A stretch of 64,000 bases of DNA from Exilibacterium tricleocarpae (GCF_007004655.1 NZ_ML660101.1:98637-162636), one strand, 5' to 3'; shown: positions 27,080 to 37,234, counted from the stretch's first letter. Notes: a model not told the origin generated them from the letters alone. Program-made: numbers and translations.

Positions 27080-27173
27080 AATATGAGTATATATCCCGGC
27101 CGTGGTTATGCTTTAAACCAAATGCGTTCTACGTTACCAAATTGCCAAACTTTTGTGCATGAACCCCTTTTTT

Positions 27174-27194
27174 AGCGGCTGTTTTGCAGCCGCT
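27174..27194. other. GC-rich hairpin between argH and cyaA
   Basis: AGCGGCTG-TTTTG-CAGCCGCT has an 8-bp perfect stem. On the argH-sense (minus) strand it is followed by A residues rather than U, so it is not a standard terminator for argH; processing or 3' stabilisation are alternatives. Confidence 0.5.
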
Positions 27195-27201
27195 GCGCTG
27201 C

Positions 27202-28599
27202 CTAGCCGGCAGCGATCCGCCTGCGGGCCCGCCCCACTGCCTCGCGCACCTGACTGGGCGCGGTGCCGCCGATATGGTTGCGGGCGGCCACTGAACCCTC
27301 AAGGGTCAGCACATCGAACACGTCCGCCTCGATGATAGCGCAGAACTGTTGCAGCTCCTGCAGTGTCATCTCCGCCAAATCTCTACCCTGGTCTATACCG
27401 TAAGCCACTGATTTTCCGACAATATCATGTGCATCACGAAAAGGGATTCCGCGTCCCACCAGATAGTCCGCCAGGTCGGTGGCGGTGGCGAAGCCGCGTT
27501 TGGCGGCGGCGTACATGGCCTCCCGGTTGGCCTCGATGGCCGGCACCATATCGGCGAAGGCCCGCAGGCAGTCCTTGACCGTGTCGATGGTGTCGAACAG
27601 GGGTTCCTTATCTTCCTGGTTGTCTTTGTTGTAGGCCAGGGGCTGGGATTTCATCAGCGTCAGCAGACTGACCAGATGGCCGTTGACCCGCCCGGTCTTG
27701 CCCCTTACCAGTTCCGGCACGTCGGGATTCTTCTTTTGCGGCATGATGGAAGAGCCGGTGCAGAAGCGGTCCGGCAGTGCGATGAAATCGAACTGCGCCG
27801 AAGCCCACAGCACCAGCTCCTCGCTGGCCCGGGACAGGTGGGTCATCAACAGCGCCGCAAAAGCACAGAACTCGACGCCAAAATCCCGGTCGCTGACCGA
27901 GTCGAGGGAATTTTCCGTGGGCGCGGTAAAGCCGAGCAGTTCGGCGGTGTAAGCGCGGTCGATCGGGTAGGTGGTGCCGGCCAGTGCCGCCGCCCCGAGC
28001 GGTGACTGATTGAGCCGCTTGCGGCAGTCGGCCAGCCGCCCGGCGTCGCGCTGCAGCATTTCAAACCAGGCCAGCAGATGGTGCCCGAAGGTTACCGGCT
28101 GCGCCGTCTGCAGGTGGGTGAAACCGGGCATGATGGTACCGGCTTCCCGCTCCGCCAGGTCCAGCAAACCGGTCAGCAAACGGGTCAGCTCGGCATCGAC
28201 AGTGTCGATTTCATCGCGCAGATAGAGCCGTATGTCGGTGGCCACCTGGTCGTTGCGGGAGCGGCCGGTGTGAAGTTTTTTCCCGGTTGGGCCGATCCGC
28301 TCGGTGAGGGCCGCCTCCACATTCATATGCACATCCTCGAGGCTGACCGACCAGTTGAAGGTGCCGGCCTCGATATCCCCGCGAATGGCCTCGAGCCCGT
28401 CGACGATCTCCCGGCACTCGGTTTCGGTGAGCACGCCGACCCGCGCCAGCATCGTGGCATGGGCGATAGAGCCGCTGATATCGTGGTGGTAGAGGCGCTG
28501 GTCAAAACCGACGGAGGCGGTAAATCTTTCCACAAAGGCATCGGTGGCTTCGGAAAATCGACCGCCCCAGGGTTTTAACGGTTGTTCGTCTCGGCTCAT
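27202..28599 (-). CDS. argH: Argininosuccinate lyase
   Basis: A 465-residue fumarase-superfamily enzyme that splits argininosuccinate to arginine and fumarate. [16 protein letters not shown] at the start, [21 protein letters not shown] sequence ([13 protein letters not shown]), [17 protein letters not shown], and the signature [20 protein letters not shown] with the catalytic Ser loop. It is divergent from algZ across a shared control region of 150 bp, and likely cotranscribed with cyaA. This argH/algZ head-to-head order is the Pseudomonas one. Confidence 0.98.
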   Translation of the reverse strand: MSRDEQPLKPWGGRFSEATDAFVERFTASVGFDQRLYHHDISGSIAHATMLARVGVLTETECREIVDGLEAIRGDIEAGTFNWSVSLEDVHMNVEAALTERIGPTGKKLHTGRSRNDQVATDIRLYLRDEIDTVDAELTRLLTGLLDLAEREAGTIMPGFTHLQTAQPVTFGHHLLAWFEMLQRDAGRLADCRKRLNQSPLGAAALAGTTYPIDRAYTAELLGFTAPTENSLDSVSDRDFGVEFCAFAALLMTHLSRASEELVLWASAQFDFIALPDRFCTGSSIMPQKKNPDVPELVRGKTGRVNGHLVSLLTLMKSQPLAYNKDNQEDKEPLFDTIDTVKDCLRAFADMVPAIEANREAMYAAAKRGFATATDLADYLVGRGIPFRDAHDIVGKSVAYGIDQGRDLAEMTLQELQQFCAIIEADVFDVLTLEGSVAARNHIGGTAPSQVREAVGRARRRIAAG

Positions 28600-28626
28600 G
28601 TATGACTCGCCCGATTTGCTGAGTTG

Positions 28627-28661
28627 TTGACACAGGTGACTAACTCTTTTATGAAAGAGTT
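28627..28661 (+). promoter_or_regulatory. algZ promoter with an operator-like palindrome on its -10
   Basis: A perfect -35 TTGACA (28627-28632) is 17 bp from TATGAA (28650-28655). The palindrome AACTCTTT-TATG-AAAGAGTT (28642-28661) overlaps the -10 box. A bound regulator here would block algZ and, being in the shared divergent gap, could affect argH as well. Confidence 0.6.
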
Positions 28662-28750
28662 GCTATTAAGAATAAACAGATGTCCGCCCCGGCTTTGAGC
28701 CCGGTGCGGGTGAGGTCGCGCATTATACCTTAACTGCGGGAGGTGCTGCC

Positions 28751-29800
28751 ATTTCTCAACGAATCGGTCCCCGGTCTGACCAACAACCGGGTGAGGTCGC
28801 GCCGCCTGGGGATTTCTTACCGAACCTCTGTACCTTGCAGGCGGTGGTTGCGCTGGTATTGGTCGGTGAGTTGCTGGCACTGGCGCTGGTGGTGACCGAT
28901 GCCGGTCTGCAGCGCTTTGACTGGGTGCAATTGGGCGCTGTGTCGTTTTTGGTGCAGTGGATTGTATTGAGCAGTGCCGCTTTACTGTGTCCTCTGCGGC
29001 CTTTTTTGCGGCGCCAACCGCCGGTCCTGGCCGGCAGCCTGAGCTACGGTCTGGTGCTGTTTATCGCATTGGTTTTTCTCGCTGCGGGGCAGTGGATGCT
29101 CGCGCCGGGCACTGAAACCCGCTGGTGGGGCCTGCTCGACGGGCTGCTGCTGGCGGCGATTTTTGCCGGTATTGCCCTGCGCTACTTCTACCTGCAACAG
29201 CAACTTCACAACCAGCAGCGATCGGAATTGGAGGCCCGGATACAGGCGCTGCAGTCGAGAATCCGGCCGCATTTTTTATTTAACAGCATGAACAGTATTG
29301 CCAGCTTGATCGAAACCGAGCCCCGGGTCGCCGAGAAAGTGGTGGAGGACCTGTCCGATCTATTTCGCGCCAGCCTGGCGGAACCCGCCCTGGTGCCCGT
29401 TGCCGACGAACTGCAACTGTGTCGACAATACGTGCGCATCGAACAGTTGCGCCTGGGGCCGCGGCTGTCGCTCAACTGGCGTATCGGCGAGTATCCGGCG
29501 GGTACGCTGATACCGAGCCTGCTGGTCCAGCCGTTGCTGGAAAACGCGATCTACCACGGCATTCAACCCAGACCCGAGGGCGGTTGCATCGATGTGGAGT
29601 TGTCGGTACGGGACCACCGGCTGACGCTCGAAGTGCGCAACCCGCTGCCGGCGCCCGGCAACAGCGGGCGTAAAACGGGCAATCGCGTTGCCCTCGAGAA
29701 TATTCGCCATCGCCTGGTTTTGCACTTCGGCCCCTCGGCTACCTGTGTGGCGGAACCGCGCGACACCCTGTTTATCACCACCATCAGCTACCCGATTTGA
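28751..29800 (+). CDS. algZ: AlgZ/LytS-type sensor histidine kinase, probable ATT start
   Basis: The protein has four to five N-terminal membrane segments (AVVALVLVGELLALALVV, AVSFLVQWIVLSSAALL, GLVLFIALVFLAAGQWML, GLLDGLLLAAIFAGIALRYF), then a LytS/AlgZ kinase domain: His in RPHFLFNSMNSIASLIE, and PSLLVQPLLENAIYHGI with the ATP-binding N box. The frame continues upstream of the first standard start (TTG 28835) through GDFLPNLCTLQ, which matches the conserved FLPDLCxPQ of AlgZ. No ATG, GTG or TTG exists there, but ATT at 28751 has GGGAGG 7 bp before it. With that start the product has 349 residues, the normal AlgZ length. Partner of algR, 61 bp downstream. Confidence 0.85.
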   Translation: MSQRIGPRSDQQPGEVAPPGDFLPNLCTLQAVVALVLVGELLALALVVTDAGLQRFDWVQLGAVSFLVQWIVLSSAALLCPLRPFLRRQPPVLAGSLSYGLVLFIALVFLAAGQWMLAPGTETRWWGLLDGLLLAAIFAGIALRYFYLQQQLHNQQRSELEARIQALQSRIRPHFLFNSMNSIASLIETEPRVAEKVVEDLSDLFRASLAEPALVPVADELQLCRQYVRIEQLRLGPRLSLNWRIGEYPAGTLIPSLLVQPLLENAIYHGIQPRPEGGCIDVELSVRDHRLTLEVRNPLPAPGNSGRKTGNRVALENIRHRLVLHFGPSATCVAEPRDTLFITTISYPI

Positions 29801-29861
29801 TAGTGGCATAAATGTGCATTTGTTCTGAGGTTCCCAAAGAAACTTGAGGTACACTTAGGCA

Positions 29862-30605
29862 ATGGATGTTCTGATAGTTGACGATGAGCCGCTGGCGCGG
29901 GATCGGCTGATCCGGATGGTGGAAAAGATCGACCACTGCCGGGTGGTCGCGCAGGCGGGTACCACAGAGCGGGCACTGCAGGCGGTGCGTGAACACGACC
30001 CGGATGTCGTGCTGCTCGATGTCCGTATGCCAGGCGCCGACGGCCTGAGTGCGGCGGCCGATCTCGCCGAACTCGACGATCCCCCGGCGATTATCTTCTG
30101 CACGGCCTACGATGAATACGCGCTGGACGCCTTTGACACCGAAGCCGTGGGCTACCTGCTCAAACCGGTGAAGCAGGAGCAGTTGGAGACGGCACTGACC
30201 CGGGCGCGCAAGCTCAACAAGGTGCAGTTGGCGGTGTTATCACAGCGCCAGACGGGTCGGGAGGATGAGTCGCAACGGTCCCATATCAGCGCGAAAACGC
30301 GGCGCGGTGTCGAGTTGATTCCGCTTGATGATGTGCGGTTTTTTATTGCTGACCACAAGTATGTAACGGTCCATCATGTCGGCGGTGAGACGCTGATCGA
30401 CGATACCCTGAAGGATTTGGAAAACGAGTTCGGCAGTCAATTCGTCCGTGTCCACCGCAACGCCCTGGTTGCGGTGCGGCATATCGAGGGCATGGAGCGG
30501 GCCAGCCAGGGGCACTATCAAATACGCCTCAAGGACATTGAGCAGCGGCCGGTGGTGAGCCGCCGCCACGTGGCCAAGCTGCGCGAGCTGATGGCGCAAA
30601 TCTAG
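29862..30605 (+). CDS. algR: AlgR-type LytTR response regulator
   Basis: A 247-residue response regulator. The receiver domain has VDDEPLARDRL, phospho-Asp in VVLLDVRMPG, and FCTAYDEYALDAFDTEAVGYLLKPV. The C-terminal LytTR DNA-binding domain reads FFIADHKYVTVHH, LVRVHRNALV-like FVRVHRNALVAVRHI and a final SRRHVAKLRELM. In Pseudomonas AlgR controls alginate, type IV pili and virulence; here its regulon is unknown. It is followed after 119 bp by the hem genes, as in Pseudomonas. Confidence 0.95.
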   Translation: MDVLIVDDEPLARDRLIRMVEKIDHCRVVAQAGTTERALQAVREHDPDVVLLDVRMPGADGLSAAADLAELDDPPAIIFCTAYDEYALDAFDTEAVGYLLKPVKQEQLETALTRARKLNKVQLAVLSQRQTGREDESQRSHISAKTRRGVELIPLDDVRFFIADHKYVTVHHVGGETLIDDTLKDLENEFGSQFVRVHRNALVAVRHIEGMERASQGHYQIRLKDIEQRPVVSRRHVAKLRELMAQI

Positions 30606-30724
30606 CCCTGTTATTGCAAGAAGGCCTGCGGCCGGTATTCCCGCACCCCGCACAACGGGGGTGACTCTGGTATTATTCATCTCATAACACGCTAATTTCT
30701 CCATCACCGAGGTACTTTAAGCGC

Positions 30725-31660
30725 ATGTCGAATAAATTGCGCATCGCCACCCGCAAGAGCGCCCTGGCCCTGTGGCAGGCCAATTATGTCAAAGACGAAC
30801 TGCTCAACTATCACCGCGATTTGACCGTCGAGCTGGTGCCGCTGGTCAGCCGCGGTGACAAAGTGCTGGACGTGCCGCTGGCCAAGGTGGGTGGCAAAGG
30901 GCTTTTTGTAAAGGAGTTGGAACAGGCCCTGTTGGCAGGCACGGCCGATATTGCCGTGCACTCAATGAAGGACGTCCCCATGGCATTTCCCCCCGGCCTG
31001 GGCCTGGCGACCATCTGTGCGCGGGAAGACCCCCGCGATGCGTTTGTATCCAACCGCTTTGACACGATTCAGTCACTGCCGCCGGGCAGTGTGGTGGGTA
31101 CCTCGAGCCTGCGCCGCCAGTGCCAGTTGCTCGAACAGCGCCCGGATCTGGAAGTCAGGTTTTTGCGCGGCAATGTCAATACCCGTCTGCGCAAGCTCGA
31201 CGACGGTGAATACGACGGGATTATCCTCGCCGCTGCCGGCCTGATCCGCTTGCAACTGCGCCAGCGCATACGTGCCTTTATCGCCCCGGAGATGAGCCTG
31301 CCCGCCGGCGGCCAGGGTGCTGTCGGCATTGAGTGTCGCCTCGACGACGCGACCACTCATGCATTGCTAAAACCCCTGCACCACCCCGCGACGGCCGAAC
31401 AGGTGCTGGCCGAGCGAGCCATGAACCGCCGCCTCGAAGGCGGCTGCCAGGTGCCTATCGGCTGTTTTGCCCAGCACGACGGCGAAGACCTGTGGGTGCG
31501 CGGTTTGGTGGGCAGTCCCGACGGCAGCCGGATACTGTGTGACGAAATTCGCGGACCGGCGCAGCAGGCGGAGGCCCTGGGCACGGCACTGGCGGAGCGT
31601 TTGCTGAGCGCCGGCGCCGGCGACATTCTCGCTGCGGTCTACCGCGATCAACCCCAATGA
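30725..31660 (+). CDS. hemC: Porphobilinogen deaminase (hydroxymethylbilane synthase)
   Basis: A 311-residue enzyme polymerising four porphobilinogens. [22 protein letters not shown] at the N-terminus, [59 protein letters not shown], and the cofactor-attaching Cys in [15 protein letters not shown]. Its stop overlaps the hemD start by ATGA (31657-31660). Confidence 0.98.
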   Translation: MSNKLRIATRKSALALWQANYVKDELLNYHRDLTVELVPLVSRGDKVLDVPLAKVGGKGLFVKELEQALLAGTADIAVHSMKDVPMAFPPGLGLATICAREDPRDAFVSNRFDTIQSLPPGSVVGTSSLRRQCQLLEQRPDLEVRFLRGNVNTRLRKLDDGEYDGIILAAAGLIRLQLRQRIRAFIAPEMSLPAGGQGAVGIECRLDDATTHALLKPLHHPATAEQVLAERAMNRRLEGGCQVPIGCFAQHDGEDLWVRGLVGSPDGSRILCDEIRGPAQQAEALGTALAERLLSAGAGDILAAVYRDQPQ

Positions 31661-32472
31661 CCTCGTCGCCCGCAAAGCGTGCCCCCGATCTGACCGGCCT
31701 CAGGGTTTGTATAACCCGGCCACAGCAACAGCAGAGCGCCTGGCGGACGGCCCTGGCCGGGGCCGGCGCTGAGACCCTGAGTATTCCATTGTTGGCGATA
31801 GAGCCGCTGCGGGATCGCCAGTCGATCGACCGTATTAAGGCATTGGTGATGGACCTCGACCATTATCAGGTGGGCATTTTTGTTAGCCGCAACGCCGTTC
31901 ACCACGCGCTGGAATGGATCGATCGGTATTGGCCGCAACCGCCGCTCGGTATCGACTATTTCGCCGTGGGCGAGGCCACGGCCCGGGCCCTGCGCGAAGA
32001 CGGTATTGTCGCCCAGAGCGCGCAGCAGGCCATGAACAGCGAGGCGCTGTTGGCGCTGCCGGTGCTGCAGGCGGTGGCAGACAAAAAAGTGGTTATTTTT
32101 CGCGGTCGCGGTGGTCGCCCGTTGTTGGCGGAACAATTGTGCGCGCGCGGTGCGCAGGTGCAGTACTGCGAGCTGTACCAGCGCCGGTTGCCGGCAGAGG
32201 CTGCCGCGACCATGGCGCGCAGCGGGTTGGGGCGGCGCGCCGATGTGATTAGTGTGCACAGCGGCGAAACCCTGACTAATCTGGAACAGGTTATCGAAAC
32301 CAACGGCCAGGTTGTGTTGCGGCATCTGCCGCTGCTGGTACCGGGCCAGCGGGTGGCGGAGCTGGCCCGTGAGTTGGGCTTTGACACGGTGGTGGTGGCG
32401 GAAAATGCGACGGATCGGGCGATGCTGGGTGCGTTGAGCGAGTGGCATGCCTCTTCATCAAGTTTGCAGTAA
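31657..32472 (+). CDS. hemD: Uroporphyrinogen-III synthase
   Basis: A 271-residue two-lobed protein with low overall conservation, as is normal for Hem[105 protein letters not shown] and [15 protein letters not shown]. It cyclises hydroxymethylbilane with ring-D inversion. It is translationally coupled to hemC and 9 bp ahead of hemX. Confidence 0.95.
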   Translation: MTSSPAKRAPDLTGLRVCITRPQQQQSAWRTALAGAGAETLSIPLLAIEPLRDRQSIDRIKALVMDLDHYQVGIFVSRNAVHHALEWIDRYWPQPPLGIDYFAVGEATARALREDGIVAQSAQQAMNSEALLALPVLQAVADKKVVIFRGRGGRPLLAEQLCARGAQVQYCELYQRRLPAEAAATMARSGLGRRADVISVHSGETLTNLEQVIETNGQVVLRHLPLLVPGQRVAELARELGFDTVVVAENATDRAMLGALSEWHASSSSLQ

Positions 32473-32481
32473 GGAATCAAT

Positions 32482-33855
32482 ATGGCAGATAAAGTGCCCG
32501 ACAAAACTGAAACCGAGCCGCCGGCCGCAGACCCGACAAAGTCCGCTAAGGAGCGGCTCGAGGAGGAGCGTGCCGAACGAGACGAGTCCGCGTCTTTAGC
32601 GTCTGCAGCGCCTGAGCAAGAGGAGCCAACCTCAGAAGAACCGAAATCAGACCCGCCGCAGTCGGAGGGGGCAGAGCCAACGGGGTCCAATTCAAAGAGG
32701 CCCAATCCAAAAAGATCAGGGCCGGAAGCGCAAAAATCCGAATTGCCAAAGCCCGCCCCAGCCGGTAAGCGAACAGGCCGGGGCCTGTGGCTTTTTGCAG
32801 TGTTGACCGTGCTGTTGCTGGCTGCCCTGGCAGGCGCCGGTTACTGGGGCTGGCTCTGGGTTGAACAGGAGCGCGACAAAATGACTGCAGAGCTGGCGCA
32901 GCTCGCCGGGCAGATGCAACAGCAGCAGACCCGGTTGCAGGCGCTGCTCACCGGCGCGCAAGAGGAGATACAATCACAGCAACACAACCAGCAACAACAG
33001 TCGGCGACGTTGGAGCGGGCTTTGACCACGATGCAGCAGCGCCTGGAAAGCCACAACAAACGCCTGTTGTCGCTGTCGTCCACCGACCGCGACGACTGGC
33101 GCCTGGCCGAAGCCGAGTATCTGTTGCAGTTGGCCAACCAGCGTTTGCTGATCGAGAACGACAGCCGCAATGCCGAGCAGTTGCTGGCCGCTGCCGATAC
33201 CATCCTGTTGGAGTTGCAGGATGTAGACCTGTTTGTGGTGCGCGAAGGTATCAACCGGGACCTGACGGCATTAAAGCTCGCGCCGAAAGTGGACCGCGAA
33301 GGTATTTACCTGCGGCTTGCCGCGCTGGCCGGGCAGGTACAAAACCTTGCGGTTATTCCGCCCAATCCCTTTGCTGAACGGGCTGTGCCGGCGGTTGCCG
33401 AGGAATCTGCCGCGATGCCTGCGGATAGTAATTGGTTGCAGGCGGTGAAGCGAAATTTTGTCGATGCGTTTGACAAGTTTTCCGACTATATTCGCGTCAC
33501 TCATCACCGCGAACCCCTGCGCCCGATCCTGCCGCCGGACAGTCAAAGCTATTTGCAACAAAATCTGCGTTTTATGTTGGAGCGGGCGCAACTGGCGCTG
33601 ATGCGACAGGAGCAGGCTATCTACACCGGCAGTATCCAACAGGCGCGCGATTGGTTGCGGACTCACTACCGACTGGCCAGTGACCGCGACGGTGTCGCCG
33701 TGCAGTTTGATAACGAGTTGGCTCAGTTACAGCAGGTACAGGTGGCTCAGGCACTGCCGGATATTTCCCAATCGCTGGAACAGTTGCAGGCCTATATCGA
33801 AAAGCTGCATAAACTTGCGCCTGCGCCGTCGCCTACCGGGGAGGGCAGTGAATGA
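32482..33855 (+). CDS. hemX: HemX-like membrane protein (uroporphyrinogen-III C-methyltransferase-like)
   Basis: A 457-residue bitopic protein. About 95 acidic, low-complexity N-terminal residues (rich in Glu, Pro, Ser) are followed by one membrane helix (GLWLFAVLTVLLLAALAGAG), a Gln-rich coiled coil (LAQLAGQMQQQQTRLQAL, QQHNQQQQSATLERAL), and the HemX domain with DDWRLAEAEYLLQLANQRLL and LQQNLRFMLERAQLALMRQEQ. Despite the family name, methyltransferase motifs are not visible; a scaffold role with HemY in the haem pathway is usually supposed. It overlaps hemY by 4 bp. Confidence 0.92.
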   Translation: MADKVPDKTETEPPAADPTKSAKERLEEERAERDESASLASAAPEQEEPTSEEPKSDPPQSEGAEPTGSNSKRPNPKRSGPEAQKSELPKPAPAGKRTGRGLWLFAVLTVLLLAALAGAGYWGWLWVEQERDKMTAELAQLAGQMQQQQTRLQALLTGAQEEIQSQQHNQQQQSATLERALTTMQQRLESHNKRLLSLSSTDRDDWRLAEAEYLLQLANQRLLIENDSRNAEQLLAAADTILLELQDVDLFVVREGINRDLTALKLAPKVDREGIYLRLAALAGQVQNLAVIPPNPFAERAVPAVAEESAAMPADSNWLQAVKRNFVDAFDKFSDYIRVTHHREPLRPILPPDSQSYLQQNLRFMLERAQLALMRQEQAIYTGSIQQARDWLRTHYRLASDRDGVAVQFDNELAQLQQVQVAQALPDISQSLEQLQAYIEKLHKLAPAPSPTGEGSE

Positions 33856-35123
33856 GGACGTTATTTTTTTTCGCCTGTCTGGCACTGCTCGGCGGCGCGG
33901 CGTTGTTTTACCTGATGGACAGTCATAGTGGCTACGTGCTGATTGCGCTGGATAACACCAGTGTTGAAATGACGTTCTGGCTGGCGATTCTTTTAGTGCT
34001 TGGGATTTTCGCTATCCTTTGGGCGGCGGTGTGGTTGTTGCGAAACAGTACCGGCGTCCTCGCGGCGGGCGCCAACCGGGTGCTTTATGGCCACGTGCGC
34101 AGTGTGCAAAAGCGCACCGCGCGGGGGTTGATCGATTTTATGGAAGGCAACTGGAAACAGGCAAAGCGGCATTTGTTGCGCTCGGCCCACAAAGCTGACA
34201 CCCCGTTGATCAACTATCTCGCCGCCTCCCGCAGCGCTTTTGAATTGGGTGAGAAGGAGGAGGCGCTGGCGTTGTTGCACAAGGCGGAGGAGTCTACGCC
34301 GACCAGCGAGCTGGCGGTGGCATTGACCCAGGCGCGTATGCAACTGCTGGCCAAACAGTACGAACAGTGCGTGGCCACGCTGGAGCGGGCGAAGAAAATT
34401 TCCCCCAAGCACCCGGTGGTTCTGGAGTTGTTGAAACTGTCTTATACTCAATTGCGCGACTGGAAAGCGCTGCAAAAAATACTGCCCGACCTGCAGCGCC
34501 ATAAGGTTTACCAACCCGAAGAGATAGAGACCATTGAGCATGATATCTATCTGGCATTGATCAGCGATACCGGCGAGCGGGCAAAACGTCTGTTGGGTGC
34601 GGAACGCCTGAAGCTGCTGGAAGAGACCTGGCAGACTCTCCCGAGCCATATGCAAAAACATCCCGGTATGGTGGCGGCCTATGTGGAGCAGCTCAACGCC
34701 AATGGTGACGAGGTGGCTGCCGAGAGCCTGTTGCGCCGCACCCTGATTAAGAAGTGGGATGAGAGGTTGGTGCGTTTGTACGGACTGGTAAAAGGTGAGG
34801 ACGTACAGAAACAGTTGCTGACCGCCGAATCCTGGCTGCAGGACAGCCCCGGCAGCGCCGCGTTGATGTTGGCACTGGGCCGGCTCTGCCTGCGCAATGA
34901 ACTCTGGGGCAAGGCCCGGGACTATTTTGAAAGCAGCCTGCGACTGCATAAAAATCCGGACACCTTTGCCGAACTGGCCCGCCTGCTGGCGCATTTGGGC
35001 GAGCATGAGCGCAGTACTGAGCACTATCAGCAGGGTTTGTTGATGATGACCGATGGTTTGCCGGAGCTGCCGATGCCGCAGACTAAAGGGAATGAACTGC
35101 CGCCTGTGGTTTCTGTGCGGTAG
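33852..35123 (+). CDS. hemY: HemY-like TPR membrane protein
   Basis: A 423-residue protein with two N-terminal membrane segments (LFFFACLALLGGAALFYLMD and FWLAILLVLGIFAILWAAVW), the family motif RGLIDFMEGNWKQAKRHLLRSAHKADTPLINYLAAS, and tetratricopeptide-like helices to the C-terminus (LALGRLCLRNELWGKARDYFESSLRL, HYQQGLLMM). It is a HemY N-terminal-domain protein, unrelated to protoporphyrinogen oxidase of the same name in Bacillus. It ends the hemCDXY operon and the conserved backbone; beyond it the gene order becomes accessory. Confidence 0.93.
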   Translation: MRTLFFFACLALLGGAALFYLMDSHSGYVLIALDNTSVEMTFWLAILLVLGIFAILWAAVWLLRNSTGVLAAGANRVLYGHVRSVQKRTARGLIDFMEGNWKQAKRHLLRSAHKADTPLINYLAASRSAFELGEKEEALALLHKAEESTPTSELAVALTQARMQLLAKQYEQCVATLERAKKISPKHPVVLELLKLSYTQLRDWKALQKILPDLQRHKVYQPEEIETIEHDIYLALISDTGERAKRLLGAERLKLLEETWQTLPSHMQKHPGMVAAYVEQLNANGDEVAAESLLRRTLIKKWDERLVRLYGLVKGEDVQKQLLTAESWLQDSPGSAALMLALGRLCLRNELWGKARDYFESSLRLHKNPDTFAELARLLAHLGEHERSTEHYQQGLLMMTDGLPELPMPQTKGNELPPVVSVR

Positions 35124-35270
35124 ATGGATATGTGTCTGGGCTAGCAAAAACGACTAGGTGTTCTGTGTTGATGGCAGGTCAAGCTGGTAAATGGTTACGG
35201 CTTGGCGAACAGCTCCGGATAGAGCATTGCTTGAAAGAGTGCTTGAAATCCTCCCGCCAATATCCTCGCG

Positions 35271-36437
35271 TTAGTGATGAAACAACAAGTAGTTGCCGGT
35301 TTCTGTACCCTGCCGATACAAATGTTTGCCCAGACTTAATTGCTGTGGCTCCCAAGCCAGCAAAGCCTGGTCGATGTTATCCGGAAACCTCTTAAGAGCT
35401 TCTGCCAATGCGATGGCATTAGCAGCCGCTTTGGCAGTGCTGGCAGCGGTATGCGGGCGGGGAATAAACGCCGCATCACCGAGCAGAATAACACGACCGT
35501 TCACCATACGATCGACGGTTAAATCGCGTATCGCTTGCCCGAACGGCTCCGCTGTGGCGTTGACCATGGCGGCAAAGTTGGGCGGCAGAAAAATCTCAGC
35601 CTCGCTATACACATGTGCTCGCCATCGCTCAGTCAGTTTGCCTTCCGGTATAGAGAAGCCGCGATAGTTGCCCGCTTTGTCGGTCATAATATCTTTCAGT
35701 TGAGCATCACCAGCGACGCGATACCACACCCAATTGTAGTAGCGGTGTCCTTCTCGTGTGTCATTGTTATCGCCCGGTACCAGGTAGCCCAGCATATGCG
35801 ACCCTTTGTTATTGGCAAACGCAAAATCACCGACTAAGCCGTCGGCGGCTACCGCAGGGATATCCCGCTCGCGGACCAAGCCACGCCAGGCAAGATAACC
35901 GGCGTAAGTCGGTTTTGCATCGGGCCAGAGCAATTGGCGGACGGTGGAGCCGTTACCATCGGCACCAATTAACAAATCGCCGCTGGCTTCGCTACCGTCG
36001 TCAAATCTGGCATTGACCTGCGCTGTAGTTTTATCTTGCTGAATCGCAATCAGCTTTTTGCCTTTGTGGTAATAAGTATCGCCAAAGGTGTTTTTCATGG
36101 TGGTGTAGATCAGGGACCACGAGGTTTGGGTTTGTCGGGCCGGGTGCTGGCTTTGAATGGAGCCATCCGGGTTAAACACTGTGCGATAACTGGAATCGAC
36201 ACCGAGATCGATACTGGCAATATCGATACCGGATCGGCGAAAGACCTCAACCACATCGGGTTGTAACACGATTCCGCCGCCGCGACTGTCCAGATCATGG
36301 GTGGAACGCTCGTAGATATGCACATCCCAACCCATACTGCGCAACATATTGCCGGCGAACAGGCCGCCCAGCGAACCGCCGATTACGATGGCTTTGCCAG
36401 GTTGGGGTTTTGATTGACTGACTTTGTGTTGTGACAT
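35271..36437 (-). CDS. FAD-dependent monooxygenase (dihydroxypyridine/salicylate hydroxylase-like)
   Basis: A 388-residue class A flavoprotein hydroxylase. The Rossmann motif is AIVIGGSLGGLFAGNMLR, the group-specific RGGGIVLQPDV follows, then LLIGADGNGSTVRQ and the second FAD motif GRVILLGDAAFIPRPHTAASTAKAAANA. The opening resembles 2,6-dihydroxypyridine 3-hydroxylase from memory. The ATG at 36437 after GGAGATCACC is used; a longer open frame upstream is spurious. It is cotranscribed behind the DsbA-like gene 37 bp upstream, and divergent from a LysR regulator, a typical aromatic-degradation layout. Confidence 0.9.
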   Translation of the reverse strand: MSQHKVSQSKPQPGKAIVIGGSLGGLFAGNMLRSMGWDVHIYERSTHDLDSRGGGIVLQPDVVEVFRRSGIDIASIDLGVDSSYRTVFNPDGSIQSQHPARQTQTSWSLIYTTMKNTFGDTYYHKGKKLIAIQQDKTTAQVNARFDDGSEASGDLLIGADGNGSTVRQLLWPDAKPTYAGYLAWRGLVRERDIPAVAADGLVGDFAFANNKGSHMLGYLVPGDNNDTREGHRYYNWVWYRVAGDAQLKDIMTDKAGNYRGFSIPEGKLTERWRAHVYSEAEIFLPPNFAAMVNATAEPFGQAIRDLTVDRMVNGRVILLGDAAFIPRPHTAASTAKAAANAIALAEALKRFPDNIDQALLAWEPQQLSLGKHLYRQGTETGNYLLFHH

Positions 36438-36474
36438 GGTGATCTCCACCAATTTTAGTAGTGGGTTGATGTAA

Positions 36475-37122
36475 TCAGCTGTTAGCGGCTGCCTGCAAAG
36501 CGAGCCGCATCCGCTCGGCACTTTCTGCGCCATACAGGTAAGCATCACCGATTTGAATATGGGGCACTCCGCGCACACCTTTATCAATCGCTTCACGCTC
36601 AAGCGCAATCAGTTCTTTAGTGCCTTCATCACTGCGCAGAAGCGCTAACACAGCATCGTGGTCCAAACCCACTTTGGCGGCCAAGGTCGCCAGCGCGTCG
36701 ATATTGCCAATATCGATACCGCTGGAGAAGTAACCTTCAAACATCCGGTCCACCAAGTCGGGCAGTGTTTCTGGAAAATGGCGACCCACAAACCACACTA
36801 AACGATGGGCATTGCGGGTGTTCGGTGTCGTCAGTATCTTGTCGTAGTTGAACTCCACCGGGTCCTCCGCCGCAGCCTCGATCGTGCCGGCATCCAACGC
36901 CATGGACTTTTCCCAGCTGCCAAATTTCGTGCTGCGGTAGATTTTGCGATTTATGCCCGCTGCCGGCATGGTCGGGTTCAGTTCGTAGGGCTGGTAGCTG
37001 ACTGACAAAGAGATACCGCTATCTTTAGCCACAGCCCGCAAGCGACGTTCGGCCACAAAGCACCAGGGGCAAATAAAGTCGGACGTGAAGGTGATATTCA
37101 CGTTGTCTTTGGGTTTATCCAT
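36475..37122 (-). CDS. DsbA family oxidoreductase (FrnE/2-hydroxychromene carboxylate isomerase-like)
   Basis: A 215-residue thioredoxin-fold protein: ITFTSDFICPWCFVAERRL carries the CPWC active site, with cis-Pro loop GVRGVPHIQIGDAYLYGAESAE near the C-terminus and MFEGYFSSGIDIGNIDAL between, as in FrnE. No signal peptide, so cytoplasmic. The ATG at 37122 follows GAGGAAATC. It leads the small operon with the monooxygenase; FrnE-like proteins often accompany polyketide or aromatic oxidation genes. Confidence 0.92.
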   Translation of the reverse strand: MDKPKDNVNITFTSDFICPWCFVAERRLRAVAKDSGISLSVSYQPYELNPTMPAAGINRKIYRSTKFGSWEKSMALDAGTIEAAAEDPVEFNYDKILTTPNTRNAHRLVWFVGRHFPETLPDLVDRMFEGYFSSGIDIGNIDALATLAAKVGLDHDAVLALLRSDEGTKELIALEREAIDKGVRGVPHIQIGDAYLYGAESAERMRLALQAAANS

Positions 37123-37234
37123 AGAGATTTCCTCATTCGGGTTAGTTCGGTGATTCAGGTCCACAACGGTTCTTTAACCACGAGGGGAAGCTTATAGGGT
37201 AATCGTATTGATGATAATATGGCAAAATGGCAAA

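Noticed and set aside
27174..27194. Intrinsic terminator for argH
   Set aside because: The hairpin is followed by A, not U, on the argH-sense strand.
36438..36608. N-terminal extension of the FAD monooxygenase
   Set aside because: It has no similarity to the family, and a good ribosome site precedes the ATG at 36437.
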